Below the pieces are notes generated by a model. It searched no databases, was not told the origin of the DNA, and saw only the letters and a list, made by a program, of their open reading frames with translations. A stretch of 53,475 bases of DNA, from positions 1 through 53,475 of the forward strand of contig JBQNAL010000013.1 of assembly GCA_052170475.1 (NCBI GenBank), in the 5' to 3' direction. Shown in pieces: positions 33,104-41,317 of this stretch; position 1 is the stretch's first letter; every line of letters starts with the position of its first letter. Both the position numbers and the translations under genes were made by a program. This DNA comes from CAJPQU01 sp052170475. Lineage in GTDB: Bacteria; Bacillota; Negativicutes; Selenomonadales; Selenomonadaceae.

Positions 33104-33250
33104 AGCCCTTTTTTGTAGAAACAAGATATGGTATATTAAATAAAAGATCCGTCCTTATCGACCCTATATGTAGAATGATTTTCAGTTCGAATTGCGCGAC
33201 AATTCGCTCTCAAATTGTCGAAAAAAACGAAGAAGAATTGCCCTATCGTC

Positions 33251-33279
33251 TTGACTGGGGAAGGGGTAAATGATATACT
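33251..33279 (+). promoter_or_regulatory. Promoter of the propionate cluster
   Basis: TTGACT (33251-33256) and TATACT (33274-33279) with 17 bases between. It implies a 5' leader of about 155 bases before the CoA-transferase start. Confidence 0.75.
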
Positions 33280-33338
33280 CATTATGGAAATAAGTTGACG
33301 CGAAATTGTTGTAACATCCTGTGCTGACGTTGGGCTTT

Positions 33339-33360
33339 GGCTGATGCGAGCAGCCTTTTT
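33339..33360 (+). promoter_or_regulatory. Terminator-like hairpin inside the propionate leader
   Basis: Stem GGCTG (33339-33343) / CAGCC (33351-33355) with loop ATGCGAG, followed by TTTTT. It lies between the promoter and the first gene, so it may be an attenuator. The rest of the 33104-33439 gap shows no gene. Confidence 0.4.
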
Positions 33361-33439
33361 CCATGCAGCGAAGGGACTGTCAGCGATCCGTGTCAAACTA
33401 TGGGCTGCCTGCGCAGTCTAAAATTAAGGAGGTTTTTGA

Positions 33440-34951
33440 ATGATTGACATTACCGATCGCGTGCGCAACAAAGAGTTACGGTCGAAGATCGTCACGGCGG
33501 AAGAGGCTGCGGCGTTCATTAAGCCGGGCATGAGCATCGGTACCAGCGGGTTTACGCCGTCAGGTTATCCGAAGGCCGTTCCCCTCGCGCTCGCCGAGCG
33601 CATGAAGAAGGAACCCTTCAAGATCAATCTGTGGACGGGCGCTTCGGTTGGTCCAGAATTGGACGGAGCCTTGGCGGATGCCCATGGTATCGCCTTCCGT
33701 ATGCCGTATCAGACCGATAAATCGGTGCGCAACGGGATCAACAGTGGTGAGATCGATTATTGCGACCTTCATCTGAGTGCATCGGCGCAGATGGCACGCT
33801 ACGGCTTCATGCAGAAGCATAAGATTGACGTGGCCATCGTCGAGGCGGCGGCCATTACGGAAGACGGGAACCTGATTCCAACGACTTCTCTTGGCAACGC
33901 GGCTTCCTATGTCCAGACGGCCGATGTGGTCATCGTCGAGGTAAATACTTCGCAGCCCCTCGAGCTTGAAGGGATGCACGACGTGTATGTGCCGCTCGAT
34001 CCGCCGTATCGTCTTCCGATTCCTGTGGTGCGTCCCGACACTCGCATCGGTACGCCGTTCATTCCCTGCGATCCGGCCAAGATCAAGTTCATCGTGGCGA
34101 CGGATATTCCGGATAAGACGCGCCCGCTGGCTCCTGTGGACGATATTGCCAAGGCGATGTCCCAGCACTTCATTGACTTCCTGGACGTCGAGGTCAAAGA
34201 AGGGCGTATGCCGCAGAACCTCCTGCCGCTTCAGTCCGGCGTCGGCAACGTAGCGAATGCGGTCATCAGCGGCTTCGTCAATTCCAGCTACGAACACCTC
34301 ACGGTGTATACGGAAGTCATTCAGGATGGCATGTTCGACATGTTCGACGCGGGCAAGTTAGACTTCGCGTCCGGCACGTCCCTGACGCCGTCTCCCGACG
34401 GGCAGAAGCGCTTCTATGCGAACATCAACGAGTATCGCAAGAAGATCATGCTCCGCCCGCAGGAAATTTCCAATAACCCGGAGGTTGTCCGCCGTCTCGG
34501 CGTCATCGCCATGAATACGGCGATCGAGGCTGACATCTACGGTAACGTCAACTCCACGCACATCATGGGGACGAAGATGATGAACGGCATCGGCGGTTCC
34601 GGCGACTTTGCCAGAAACGGCTATCTGACCGTGTTCTTCACCCAGTCCACGGCGAAAAACGATGCGATTTCGTCCATCGTTCCGATGTGCGCCCATGTCG
34701 ATCACGGGCATCAGGATGTCGATGTCATCGTCACCGAACAGGGGTTGGCCGATCTCAGAGGCGTTTGCCCGCGTGAGCGTGCGAAGTTGGTCATCAACAA
34801 CTGCGCGAATCCTAAATACCGTCCGCTGCTCCTCGATTACTACGAGAGAGCCCTTAAAGAGACGAAGAACGCGCACACGCCCCATGTTATCAAAGAGGCG
34901 TTATCTTTCCATGAGAGACTCATTGAGACGGGTACCATGGAGAAAAAATAA
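33440..34951 (+). CDS. Acetyl-CoA hydrolase/transferase family CoA-transferase (probable propionyl-CoA:succinate CoA-transferase)
   Basis: A 503-residue class I CoA-transferase of the Cat1/ScpC/AarC group. The catalytic glutamate is Glu292 in YTEVIQDGMFD; the CoA-binding stretch VTEQGLADLRG and the GFTPSGYPKAVP N-terminal loop are present. Given its place next to the mutase, epimerase and carboxyltransferase genes, the most likely reaction is exchange of CoA between propionyl-CoA and succinate (or acetate), closing the cycle. Other acyl partners cannot be excluded. AGGAGG stands before ATG 33440. Highly biased codon use (C/T-ending) suggests strong expression. Confidence 0.88.
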   Translation: MIDITDRVRNKELRSKIVTAEEAAAFIKPGMSIGTSGFTPSGYPKAVPLALAERMKKEPFKINLWTGASVGPELDGALADAHGIAFRMPYQTDKSVRNGINSGEIDYCDLHLSASAQMARYGFMQKHKIDVAIVEAAAITEDGNLIPTTSLGNAASYVQTADVVIVEVNTSQPLELEGMHDVYVPLDPPYRLPIPVVRPDTRIGTPFIPCDPAKIKFIVATDIPDKTRPLAPVDDIAKAMSQHFIDFLDVEVKEGRMPQNLLPLQSGVGNVANAVISGFVNSSYEHLTVYTEVIQDGMFDMFDAGKLDFASGTSLTPSPDGQKRFYANINEYRKKIMLRPQEISNNPEVVRRLGVIAMNTAIEADIYGNVNSTHIMGTKMMNGIGGSGDFARNGYLTVFFTQSTAKNDAISSIVPMCAHVDHGHQDVDVIVTEQGLADLRGVCPRERAKLVINNCANPKYRPLLLDYYERALKETKNAHTPHVIKEALSFHERLIETGTMEKK

Positions 34952-34971
34952 TTAGGAGGGTTATTTCTATT

Positions 34972-36648
34972 ATGAGCAATGAAAAAATCCAAGCTGAGTT
35001 GGACAAGTATGAGGGCGTAATCGCCAAAGCGATCGCCAAGTTCCCGGAGCGCGCCAATCTGCCGGAGCAGCGTCTTTACACGCCGCTCGATATTGCCGGT
35101 GCAGATGAGTACGTTGAGAAGTTAGGCTTCCCCGGTGAGTATCCGTTTACCCGTGGCGTTCAGCCGACCATGTATCGCGGTCGCTTCTGGACGATGCGCA
35201 TGTATGCCGGATTCTCCACGGCGAAGGCTTCCAACGAGCGTTATCGCTATCTGATCGCCAATGGCGGCACAGGCCTTTCCTGCGCTTTCGACCTTCCGAC
35301 GCAGATCGGCTACGATTCTGACGACGCGATCTCCGAAGGTGAAGTTGGTAAGGTCGGCGTTGCGATTGACTCCCTCGCGGATATGGAAGTTCTGTTCGAC
35401 CAGATCGATCTGGGCAAGGTTTCTACGTCCATGACGATCAACGCGCCGGCGTCGGTGCTGCTCGCGATGTACATCGCTGTCGGTGAAGAGCAGGGCGTCC
35501 CGAAGGATCAGCTTCGCGGCACGATCCAGAACGATATTCTGAAAGAGTATGCTGCCCGCGGCACCTACATTTTCCCGCCGCGTCCGTCCATGCGTCTCAT
35601 CACGAACATCTTCGAGTACTGCTCGACGAATGTTCCGAAGTGGAACACGATTTCCATCTCCGGCTATCACATCCGTGAGGCTGGTTCCACGGCTTCTCAG
35701 GAAATCGCGTTCACGATTGCCGACGGTATCGCTTACTGCGACGCCGCCATCAAGGCTGGGCTTCAGATCGACGATTTCGCTGGGCGTCTCTCCTTCTTCT
35801 GGAACGCGCACAATAACGTTCTTGAGGAAGTTGCGAAGTTCCGCGCTTCCCGCCGCGTCTGGGCGAAGGTCATGAAGGATCGTTTCGGCGCGAAGAAGGC
35901 GAAGTCCATGATGCTCCGCGTGCACACGCAGACGGCGGGCTCCATGCTGACGGCGCAGCAGCCGAACAACAATATCATCCGTGTTGCCCTCCAGACCGCT
36001 GCGGCAGTCATGGGCGGCACGCAGTCCCTCCACACGAATTCCCGCGACGAAGCGTTGGCTCTGCCGACGACCGAGTCCGTTACGATTGCTCTGCGCACCC
36101 AGCAGATCGTTGCTTACGAGTCCGGCTTGGCCGATGTCATCGATCCGTTGGCTGGTTCCTACTATGTAGAGGCCATGACCGACCGCATCGAGAAAGAGGC
36201 TTGGGAGTACATCGAGAAGATCGACGATCTCGGCGGCGCGGTGGCAGCCATCGAAAAAGGCTACATCCAGAAAGAAATTCAGGACAGCGCTTACAAGTGG
36301 CAGATGGATGTTGAGTCCGGCGCTCGCACGATCGTCGGCGTCAACAAGTTCCAGGTTGAGGAAGAGCCGCCGAAGGGCCTCTTGAAAGTCGATGCTTCCG
36401 TTGGCGTTGAGCAGTGCAAGAAATTGGCGGATCTCAAGGCCGGTAAGCCGATCAACAAGATGACCAAGGGTCGCGACAACGACGCGGTCAAGAAAGCTCT
36501 TGCTGACCTCGAAACGGCGGCGAAGGATGAGAAAGAAAACCTCATGCCGCACATTCTGGCCGCCGTCAAGACCTATGCTACGCTGGGTGAAATCTGCGGC
36601 GTTCTGCGCAAAGTCTTCGGCGAATACGAAGCGCATGTCAGCCTTTAA
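34972..36648 (+). CDS. mcmA1: Methylmalonyl-CoA mutase, large (catalytic) subunit
   Basis: The 558-residue substrate-binding barrel of the adenosylcobalamin-dependent mutase interconverting succinyl-CoA and methylmalonyl-CoA. The barrel segments FDLPTQIGYDSDD, SGYHIREAGSTASQEIAF and the signature LSFFWNAHNN are present. It lacks the C-terminal B12 domain, which is encoded as a separate gene directly after it (36677). This two-gene form is common in Firmicutes and archaea. AGGAGGG precedes ATG 34972. Cotranscribed in the propionate cluster. Confidence 0.95.
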   Translation: MSNEKIQAELDKYEGVIAKAIAKFPERANLPEQRLYTPLDIAGADEYVEKLGFPGEYPFTRGVQPTMYRGRFWTMRMYAGFSTAKASNERYRYLIANGGTGLSCAFDLPTQIGYDSDDAISEGEVGKVGVAIDSLADMEVLFDQIDLGKVSTSMTINAPASVLLAMYIAVGEEQGVPKDQLRGTIQNDILKEYAARGTYIFPPRPSMRLITNIFEYCSTNVPKWNTISISGYHIREAGSTASQEIAFTIADGIAYCDAAIKAGLQIDDFAGRLSFFWNAHNNVLEEVAKFRASRRVWAKVMKDRFGAKKAKSMMLRVHTQTAGSMLTAQQPNNNIIRVALQTAAAVMGGTQSLHTNSRDEALALPTTESVTIALRTQQIVAYESGLADVIDPLAGSYYVEAMTDRIEKEAWEYIEKIDDLGGAVAAIEKGYIQKEIQDSAYKWQMDVESGARTIVGVNKFQVEEEPPKGLLKVDASVGVEQCKKLADLKAGKPINKMTKGRDNDAVKKALADLETAAKDEKENLMPHILAAVKTYATLGEICGVLRKVFGEYEAHVSL

Positions 36649-36676
36649 TTGATGAGAGTTGGAGGGAATTTGTAAA

Positions 36677-37069
36677 ATGGACAAAATTAAAGTATTAGTT
36701 GCAAAACCGGGCTTGGATGGTCATGATCGCGGCGCTAAGGTCGTTGCCCGCGCTCTGCGCGACGCTGGTTTTGAAGTGGTATACACCGGCCTTCGCCAGA
36801 CCCCGGAACAGATTGCCGAGGCGGCCATGCAGGAAGACGTCGATGTCGTAGCGATGAGCATCCTGTCGGGTGCACATCCGCACCTCTTCCCGAAGGTCGT
36901 TGACCTCGTCCGCGGCAAGGGCATGAAGGACACCCTGATCATCGGCGGCGGCGTTATCCCCGAGGGCGATATTCCGGCGCTCAAAGAGGCTGGCGTTTCC
37001 GAAGTCTTCACGCCGGGCACCCCGACCACGAAGATCGTTGACTTCATCAAAGCGAACGTGAAAAAATAA
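36677..37069 (+). CDS. mcmA2: Methylmalonyl-CoA mutase, cobalamin-binding subunit
   Basis: The 130-residue B12-binding domain. The cobalt-coordinating histidine lies in LDGHDRGAKV (the DxHxxG motif), followed by SILSGAH and GGGVIPEGD, the other conserved corrin contacts. It pairs with the large subunit encoded just upstream. Start ATG 36677: GGAGGG is ten bases ahead; the longer frame from 36659 contains this ribosome site and is not used. Confidence 0.95.
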   Translation: MDKIKVLVAKPGLDGHDRGAKVVARALRDAGFEVVYTGLRQTPEQIAEAAMQEDVDVVAMSILSGAHPHLFPKVVDLVRGKGMKDTLIIGGGVIPEGDIPALKEAGVSEVFTPGTPTTKIVDFIKANVKK

Positions 37070-37084
37070 GTTGGTCTGATGAGA

Positions 37085-37117
37085 TTGCCCTCTTTGAATT
37101 TTGTTCTTAGAGGGCAA
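37085..37117 (+). other. Hairpin between the mutase and MeaB genes
   Basis: Perfect 8-bp arms TTGCCCTC (37085-37092) and GAGGGCAA (37110-37117) with no T run; likely an mRNA-processing or stability element between cistrons. Confidence 0.4.
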
Positions 37118-37147
37118 CCTTATATCGTGCCAAAGGTGGTGCAACTA

Positions 37148-38089
37148 ATGGAGAACATTGCAGAAGAAGTCCTCAAGGGCAATCGCCTTGCTTTGTCGCG
37201 GGCCATCACGGCCATCGAAAATGAACGCGAAAACGCGACGGAGATCATGAAGACGCTCTATCCGCACACTGGTCATGCCTATGTTCTCGGTGTTACCGGC
37301 CCCCCGGGGGCAGGGAAAAGCACTTTGACCGATAAGCTGGCCAAGGAATACCGTCAACAGGGTAAAACTGTTGGCATCATCGCCATCGACCCCAGCAGCC
37401 CGTTTTCGGGAGGGGCGATCTTGGGCGACCGCATTCGCATGAACGGATTGACGCTGGATGAAGGCGTTTTTATCCGCAGCATGGGGACGCGCGGCAGCTT
37501 GGGTGGACTCTCTCATAAGACAGCGGACGCTGTAAAGGCGATGGATGCGTTCGGTATGGACGTGATTTTGGTCGAAACGGTGGGCGTCGGACAGTCGGAA
37601 GTCGATATTGTGCGCGCTGCTGATACGACGATGGTGGTTCTCATTCCCGGGATGGGCGACGACATTCAGGCCATCAAAGCCGGTATCTTGGAGATCGGCG
37701 ATATTTTCACGATCAACAAGGCCGATCATGACGGCGCGGATAAATTGGCGACCGAACTGAACATGATGTTGGATTTGGATGGGGTGGAAAAGGATTGGCG
37801 TCCGCCGATTCTCAAGGCCATCGCCAGCCAGAACATCGGCATCGCGGAAGTGGTGGCCACGTTCCATAAACATTATGAACACATCCGCAGTACCGGGGAA
37901 TTGACGGCTCGGCGTACCGAACGGACGAAAAATGAAATGCTCGATCTCTTGGATGGCCGCATCGGCTCGTATGTGCGCTCCAAAATTGTTGACAACGGCA
38001 AGCTAGACGCTTACGTGGAAGACATTAAGGCGCGCAAAACCGATCCGTACACGGTCGTCGGAGGGATTATGCATGATATGTTAAAATAA
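37148..38089 (+). CDS. meaB: MeaB-type GTPase, methylmalonyl-CoA mutase chaperone
   Basis: A 313-residue G3E GTPase that gates delivery and repair of the B12 cofactor in the mutase. P-loop GPPGAGKSTLTDKL at ~residues 54-67; switch region ETVGVGQSEVDI; guanine motif NKAD. The start ATG 37148 is chosen because it gives the family N-terminus (MENIAEEVLKGNRLALSRAI) and has AAAGGTGG about eight bases upstream; a frame from 37079 would add 23 residues unlike the family. Confidence 0.93.
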   Translation: MENIAEEVLKGNRLALSRAITAIENERENATEIMKTLYPHTGHAYVLGVTGPPGAGKSTLTDKLAKEYRQQGKTVGIIAIDPSSPFSGGAILGDRIRMNGLTLDEGVFIRSMGTRGSLGGLSHKTADAVKAMDAFGMDVILVETVGVGQSEVDIVRAADTTMVVLIPGMGDDIQAIKAGILEIGDIFTINKADHDGADKLATELNMMLDLDGVEKDWRPPILKAIASQNIGIAEVVATFHKHYEHIRSTGELTARRTERTKNEMLDLLDGRIGSYVRSKIVDNGKLDAYVEDIKARKTDPYTVVGGIMHDMLK

Positions 38090-38119
38090 TCCATCTATTT
38101 TATTTGAGGAGGTTTTTTT

Positions 38120-38545
38120 ATGAAATTCAGAGTGCTTGGTGTGGATCATCTCGGTATTGCCTGCAAGGATTTGGAATCGGGCAGTGCGTTTTGGGAAGGC
38201 AAGTTAGGCGTCAAGAAGACGGGGCAGGAGACGGTCGAGTCTCAGAAGGTCACGACGGTGTTCCATCCCATGTGGAACGGCAGTCAGGCTGAACTCCTCG
38301 TCGCTACTGGTCCGGACAGCCCCATCGCGAAGTGGATGGAAAGTAACGGCGGCAAGGGCGGCATTCAACACGTTGCTCTCCGTGTGGACAACCTGCAGGC
38401 GGCGCTTGATGAGTTGGCGGCCAATGGCGTTGCTCTCATCGACAAGGCACCGCGCCGTGGCGCCGGCGGAGCGAACATTGCGTTCCTCCATCCGAAATCC
38501 ACGGGCGGCGTTCTCCTGGAACTCTGTGAACTCTGCGATGCTTGA
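38120..38545 (+). CDS. mce: Methylmalonyl-CoA epimerase
   Basis: A 141-residue VOC-fold metalloenzyme that interconverts (2R)- and (2S)-methylmalonyl-CoA, linking mutase and decarboxylase. Metal ligands appear in VDHLGIACKDL (first His), GIQHVALRVDN (second His) and GVLLELCEL (Glu). GAGGAGG precedes ATG 38120. The 119 bases to the next gene contain no terminator; a weak TTGCAA (38581) may belong to a further promoter. Confidence 0.93.
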   Translation: MKFRVLGVDHLGIACKDLESGSAFWEGKLGVKKTGQETVESQKVTTVFHPMWNGSQAELLVATGPDSPIAKWMESNGGKGGIQHVALRVDNLQAALDELAANGVALIDKAPRRGAGGANIAFLHPKSTGGVLLELCELCDA

Positions 38546-38664
38546 TGACCTCTGGCGGTAGGATTTATTTAAGAAAAGACTTGCAAAATTTTGGTTTTTC
38601 GTGCAGAATAGAAGTTGGTTTAAGCACTTAAAATTAAATTTTTGATTTAATTAGGAGGTAGAGC

Positions 38665-40200
38665 ATGGCTACGGTTCAGGAAAAGATCAAGTTGATGAAA
38701 GAAAAGCTCGACCACGTTCGTTTGGGCGGTGGGGAGAAGAGCATCGAGAAGCAGCACAAGAAAGGGAAAATGACTGCTCGCGAGCGCCTCAACATCCTCT
38801 TTGACGAAGGGACTTTCGTCGAGCTGGACGCGCTGGTTCATCATCGCTGCACGAACTTCGGTCAGGAGAAGAAAGAGCTTCCGGGCGAAGGCGTTATCTG
38901 TGGCTACGGTACCGTTGACGGCCGTCTTGTCTATGCCTTCGCGCAGGACTTCACGGTTGAGGGCGGTTCCCTCGGTGAGAAGCACGCGCACAAGATCTGG
39001 AAGGTGCAGGATCTCTCCATGCGCATGGGCGCTCCCTGCGTAGGCTTGAATGATTCCGGCGGAGCGCGTATCCAGGAAGCGGTTGACGCTCTCTCCGGCT
39101 ACGGCGGCATCTTCTTCCGCAACACGGCGGCTTCCGGCGTTGTGCCGCAGATCTCGGCCATCATGGGTCCGAGTGCCGGCGGTGCGGTGTATTCTCCGGC
39201 CATCACGGACTTCATCTACATGGTCAAGAACACCAGTCAGATGTTCATCACCGGCCCGGCGGTCATCAAGTCCGTCACCGGCGAAGAAGTCACGGCTGAG
39301 CAGCTTGGCGGCGCGATGACCCACAACTCCACTTCCGGCGTTGCGCATTTCGCGGCGGAGAACGATGAGGACTGCATCAAGCAGATCCGCTATCTCCTCA
39401 GCTTCCTGCCGAGCAACAACATGGAAGAGACCCCGATCTTCGATACTTCGGATTCCCCGACCCGTATGGACGAGGCGCTCAACACGCTGATCCCGGACAA
39501 TCCGAATGCGCCTTATGACATGAAGGACGTCATTCGCCTCATCGTTGATGACGGCGAGTTCTACGAAGTCCATCAGCATTTTGCCAAGAACATCATCACT
39601 TGCTTTGCTCGCTTCGATGGCCGCACGGTCGGTATCATCGCCAATGAGCCGAATAACATGGCGGGCTGCCTTGACTGCAACGCCTCGGATAAATCTTCTC
39701 GGTTCATCCGCTTCTGCGACGCCTTCAACATTCCTCTCGTCAACTTGGTTGATGTTCCGGGCTTTTTGCCGGGTGTCAATCAGGAATACAACGGTATCAT
39801 CCGCCACGGCGCGAAGATGCTCTATGCGTACAGCGAAGCGACCGTTCCCAAGATCACGGTCATTCTCCGTAAATCTTACGGTGGTTCCTACATCGCCATG
39901 TGCTCGCGCGAAGTCGGTGCGGATCAGGTCATCGCTTGGCCTTCCTCCGAGATCGCGGTCATGGGCCCGGCCGGTGCGGCGAACATCATCTTCAAGAACG
40001 ATGAGCCGGATCTCAAGCAGAAGCATACGGATGAGTATGTCGCCGAGTTCGCTACCCCGTATAAAGCGGCGGAGCGCGGCTATGTCGATTACGTCATCGA
40101 GCCGAAGGAGACCCGTCCGCGCATCATCCAGTCGCTGAATATGCTCGCGACGAAGCGTGAAGTCGGCCCGGCGAAGAAGCACGGCAATATTCCGTTGTAA
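38665..40200 (+). CDS. mmdA: Methylmalonyl-CoA decarboxylase alpha / acyl-CoA carboxyltransferase subunit
   Basis: A 511-residue biotin-dependent carboxyltransferase that moves CO2 between methylmalonyl-CoA and biotin. Crotonase-type folds are visible in GARIQEAVDALSGYGGIFF (first half) and KSYGGSYIAMCSRE, MGPAGAANIIF (second half), with the acyl-CoA pocket in PGFLPGVNQEYNG. Together with the biotin carrier at 40294 it gives propionyl-CoA. In Veillonella-type decarboxylase the CO2 release is driven by a membrane subunit (MmdB), which is not in this window. Propionyl-CoA carboxylase is the alternative. A large antisense open frame over this gene is a codon-bias shadow. Confidence 0.92.
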   Translation: MATVQEKIKLMKEKLDHVRLGGGEKSIEKQHKKGKMTARERLNILFDEGTFVELDALVHHRCTNFGQEKKELPGEGVICGYGTVDGRLVYAFAQDFTVEGGSLGEKHAHKIWKVQDLSMRMGAPCVGLNDSGGARIQEAVDALSGYGGIFFRNTAASGVVPQISAIMGPSAGGAVYSPAITDFIYMVKNTSQMFITGPAVIKSVTGEEVTAEQLGGAMTHNSTSGVAHFAAENDEDCIKQIRYLLSFLPSNNMEETPIFDTSDSPTRMDEALNTLIPDNPNAPYDMKDVIRLIVDDGEFYEVHQHFAKNIITCFARFDGRTVGIIANEPNNMAGCLDCNASDKSSRFIRFCDAFNIPLVNLVDVPGFLPGVNQEYNGIIRHGAKMLYAYSEATVPKITVILRKSYGGSYIAMCSREVGADQVIAWPSSEIAVMGPAGAANIIFKNDEPDLKQKHTDEYVAEFATPYKAAERGYVDYVIEPKETRPRIIQSLNMLATKREVGPAKKHGNIPL

Positions 40201-40227
40201 TTTTCTGCGGAAAACGTGAACGATGCG

Positions 40228-40256
40228 GACGGTCAGCGCCTCGTCGCTTGACCGTC
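40228..40256 (+). other. Hairpin between mmdA and the biotin carrier gene
   Basis: Perfect arms GACGGTCA (40228-40235) and TGACCGTC (40249-40256), no T run; a possible processing or stoichiometry element. Confidence 0.45.
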
Positions 40257-40293
40257 GGCGTTCAAAATATATGATGTTTTGGAGGAATCTCAA

Positions 40294-40695
40294 GTGAAAA
40301 AATTTAACATTACCGTAAACGGAAGTTCCTACGCTGTGGAAGTGGAGGAAGTCGGCGGCGCTGCTTCGGCTGCTCCGGCTCCTCGTGCTGCTGCTCCGGC
40401 TGCAGCTCCGGCTCCTGCGGCTGCCCCGGCTCCGGCTCCGGCCGCTGCTCCGGCTCCTGCGGCTAAGGCGGCTGGCGCTGGCGAACACTCCATCAATGCG
40501 CCGATGCCGGGCAAGATCCTCAAAGTGCTGGTCACCGAGGGTCAGGCCGTCAAGGCGGGCGAGAATCTCATGATGCTCGAAGCCATGAAGATGCAGAACG
40601 AGATCTTGGCGGACTCCGACGGCACGGTGAAGGCCATCAATGTGCAGGCTGGTCAGACGGTCAAAGTTGGCGATTCCCTCGCCATCCTCGGCTAA
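40294..40695 (+). CDS. mmdC: Biotin carboxyl carrier protein of the decarboxylase (gamma-type)
   Basis: A 133-residue biotin carrier. A short N-terminal part (MKKFNITVNGSSYAVEVEE) is joined by an Ala/Pro linker of about 40 residues to a lipoyl/biotinyl domain, in which Lys99 of EAMKMQNEI is the biotin attachment site. It shuttles CO2 for MmdA. The start is GTG 40294, with GGAGG eight bases upstream. A strong terminator follows at 40705-40740, so it ends the propionate transcript. Confidence 0.93.
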   Translation: MKKFNITVNGSSYAVEVEEVGGAASAAPAPRAAAPAAAPAPAAAPAPAPAAAPAPAAKAAGAGEHSINAPMPGKILKVLVTEGQAVKAGENLMMLEAMKMQNEILADSDGTVKAINVQAGQTVKVGDSLAILG

Positions 40696-40704
40696 TTCAG
40701 TCTA

Positions 40705-40740
40705 CGACAAAAAGCGTCTCTTCGGAGGCGCTTTTTTTGT
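40705..40740 (+). terminator. Intrinsic terminator ending the propionate cluster
   Basis: Arms AAAAAGCGTCTC (40709-40720) and GAGGCGCTTTTT (40725-40736) with TTCG loop and one G-T pair, followed by more T. Confidence 0.92.
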
Positions 40741-40785
40741 GTGGAAATTTTTCTGACCGGGACACTTCTTGACGAGAAAAAAGGC

Positions 40786-40846
40786 TTGCCTTTGGGCAAA
40801 AAGTCAAATATAATAGAGAAAAGTCAAATGGTCAAGAAAGGTCGAT
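40786..40846 (+). promoter_or_regulatory. ctsR promoter with CtsR-type heptad operators
   Basis: TTGCCT (40786-40791) and TATAAT (40809-40814) with 17 bases between. AGTCAAA occurs at 40802 and 40822, and the tandem GGTCAAG-AAA-GGTCGAT at 40830-40846 resembles the direct-repeat CtsR operator (two GGTCAAA-like heptads, three bases apart). This fits autorepression by CtsR. Confidence 0.75.
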
Positions 40847-40858
40847 GAAGGTGATCGT

Positions 40859-41305
40859 ATGAGCAATATTGCTGATTTGATTGAGAGCTATATCTTACGG
40901 CAGTTGGCGGCGCAGGAGAGCGGCCATGTGGAACTTAGGCGCACGGACATTGCGGATAAGATTTCCTGCGCGCCGTCCCAAATAAGTTATGTGTTGAGTA
41001 CGCGGTTCACCCCGGCAAAGGGGTTTGCGGTGGAATCGCGGCGAGGGTTAGGAGGCTTTATCCGCATCGCCCAAGTTCCGGTGGAGAATCTTGTCTATCA
41101 GGATATGTTGGGCAAAATTGACGAAGATACGCCGCCGGAGACGGTGCGCTCCATGGTGACGTATCTCTTCAAGCATAAGATGATCACGAATCGAGAAGCC
41201 GCTTTGCTTCTGCCGATGGTTGCGACGGCCTATGCGGCAATGGAACCATCCGATCGCGTGCAGCTTTTGAAGACGATTTTATTGACGTTAGAGCGGCTGT
41301 CTTGA
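40859..41305 (+). CDS. ctsR: Transcriptional repressor CtsR
   Basis: A 148-residue winged-helix repressor of class III heat-shock genes in Firmicutes. The DNA-binding N-terminus (IADLIESYILRQL, RTDIADKISCAPSQISYVLSTRF) and the glycine-rich wing (SRRGLGGFIRI) are clear. It represses this operon and other clp genes; McsB phosphorylates arginine in the wing to release it. It is the first gene of ctsR-mcsA-mcsB-clpC. Confidence 0.95.
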   Translation: MSNIADLIESYILRQLAAQESGHVELRRTDIADKISCAPSQISYVLSTRFTPAKGFAVESRRGLGGFIRIAQVPVENLVYQDMLGKIDEDTPPETVRSMVTYLFKHKMITNREAALLLPMVATAYAAMEPSDRVQLLKTILLTLERLS

Positions 41306-41317
41306 GGAGGCGGGCTT

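Noticed and set aside
33104..33439. Cobalamin riboswitch in the propionate leader
   Set aside because: No B12 box or other conserved riboswitch element was seen; the region is also shorter than such elements usually are.
35122..36684. A 520-codon open frame antisense to the mutase large subunit
   Set aside because: Same codon-bias effect; no recognisable domain, and the sense gene is certain.
38647..40488. A 613-codon open frame antisense to mmdA and the biotin carrier gene
   Set aside because: The sense strand is a clear carboxyltransferase with strongly biased codons; avoidance of TTA, CTA and TCA on the sense strand removes stops from the antisense frame. The antisense protein is low-complexity (Arg/Ser/Gly/Asp rich) with no ribosome site.
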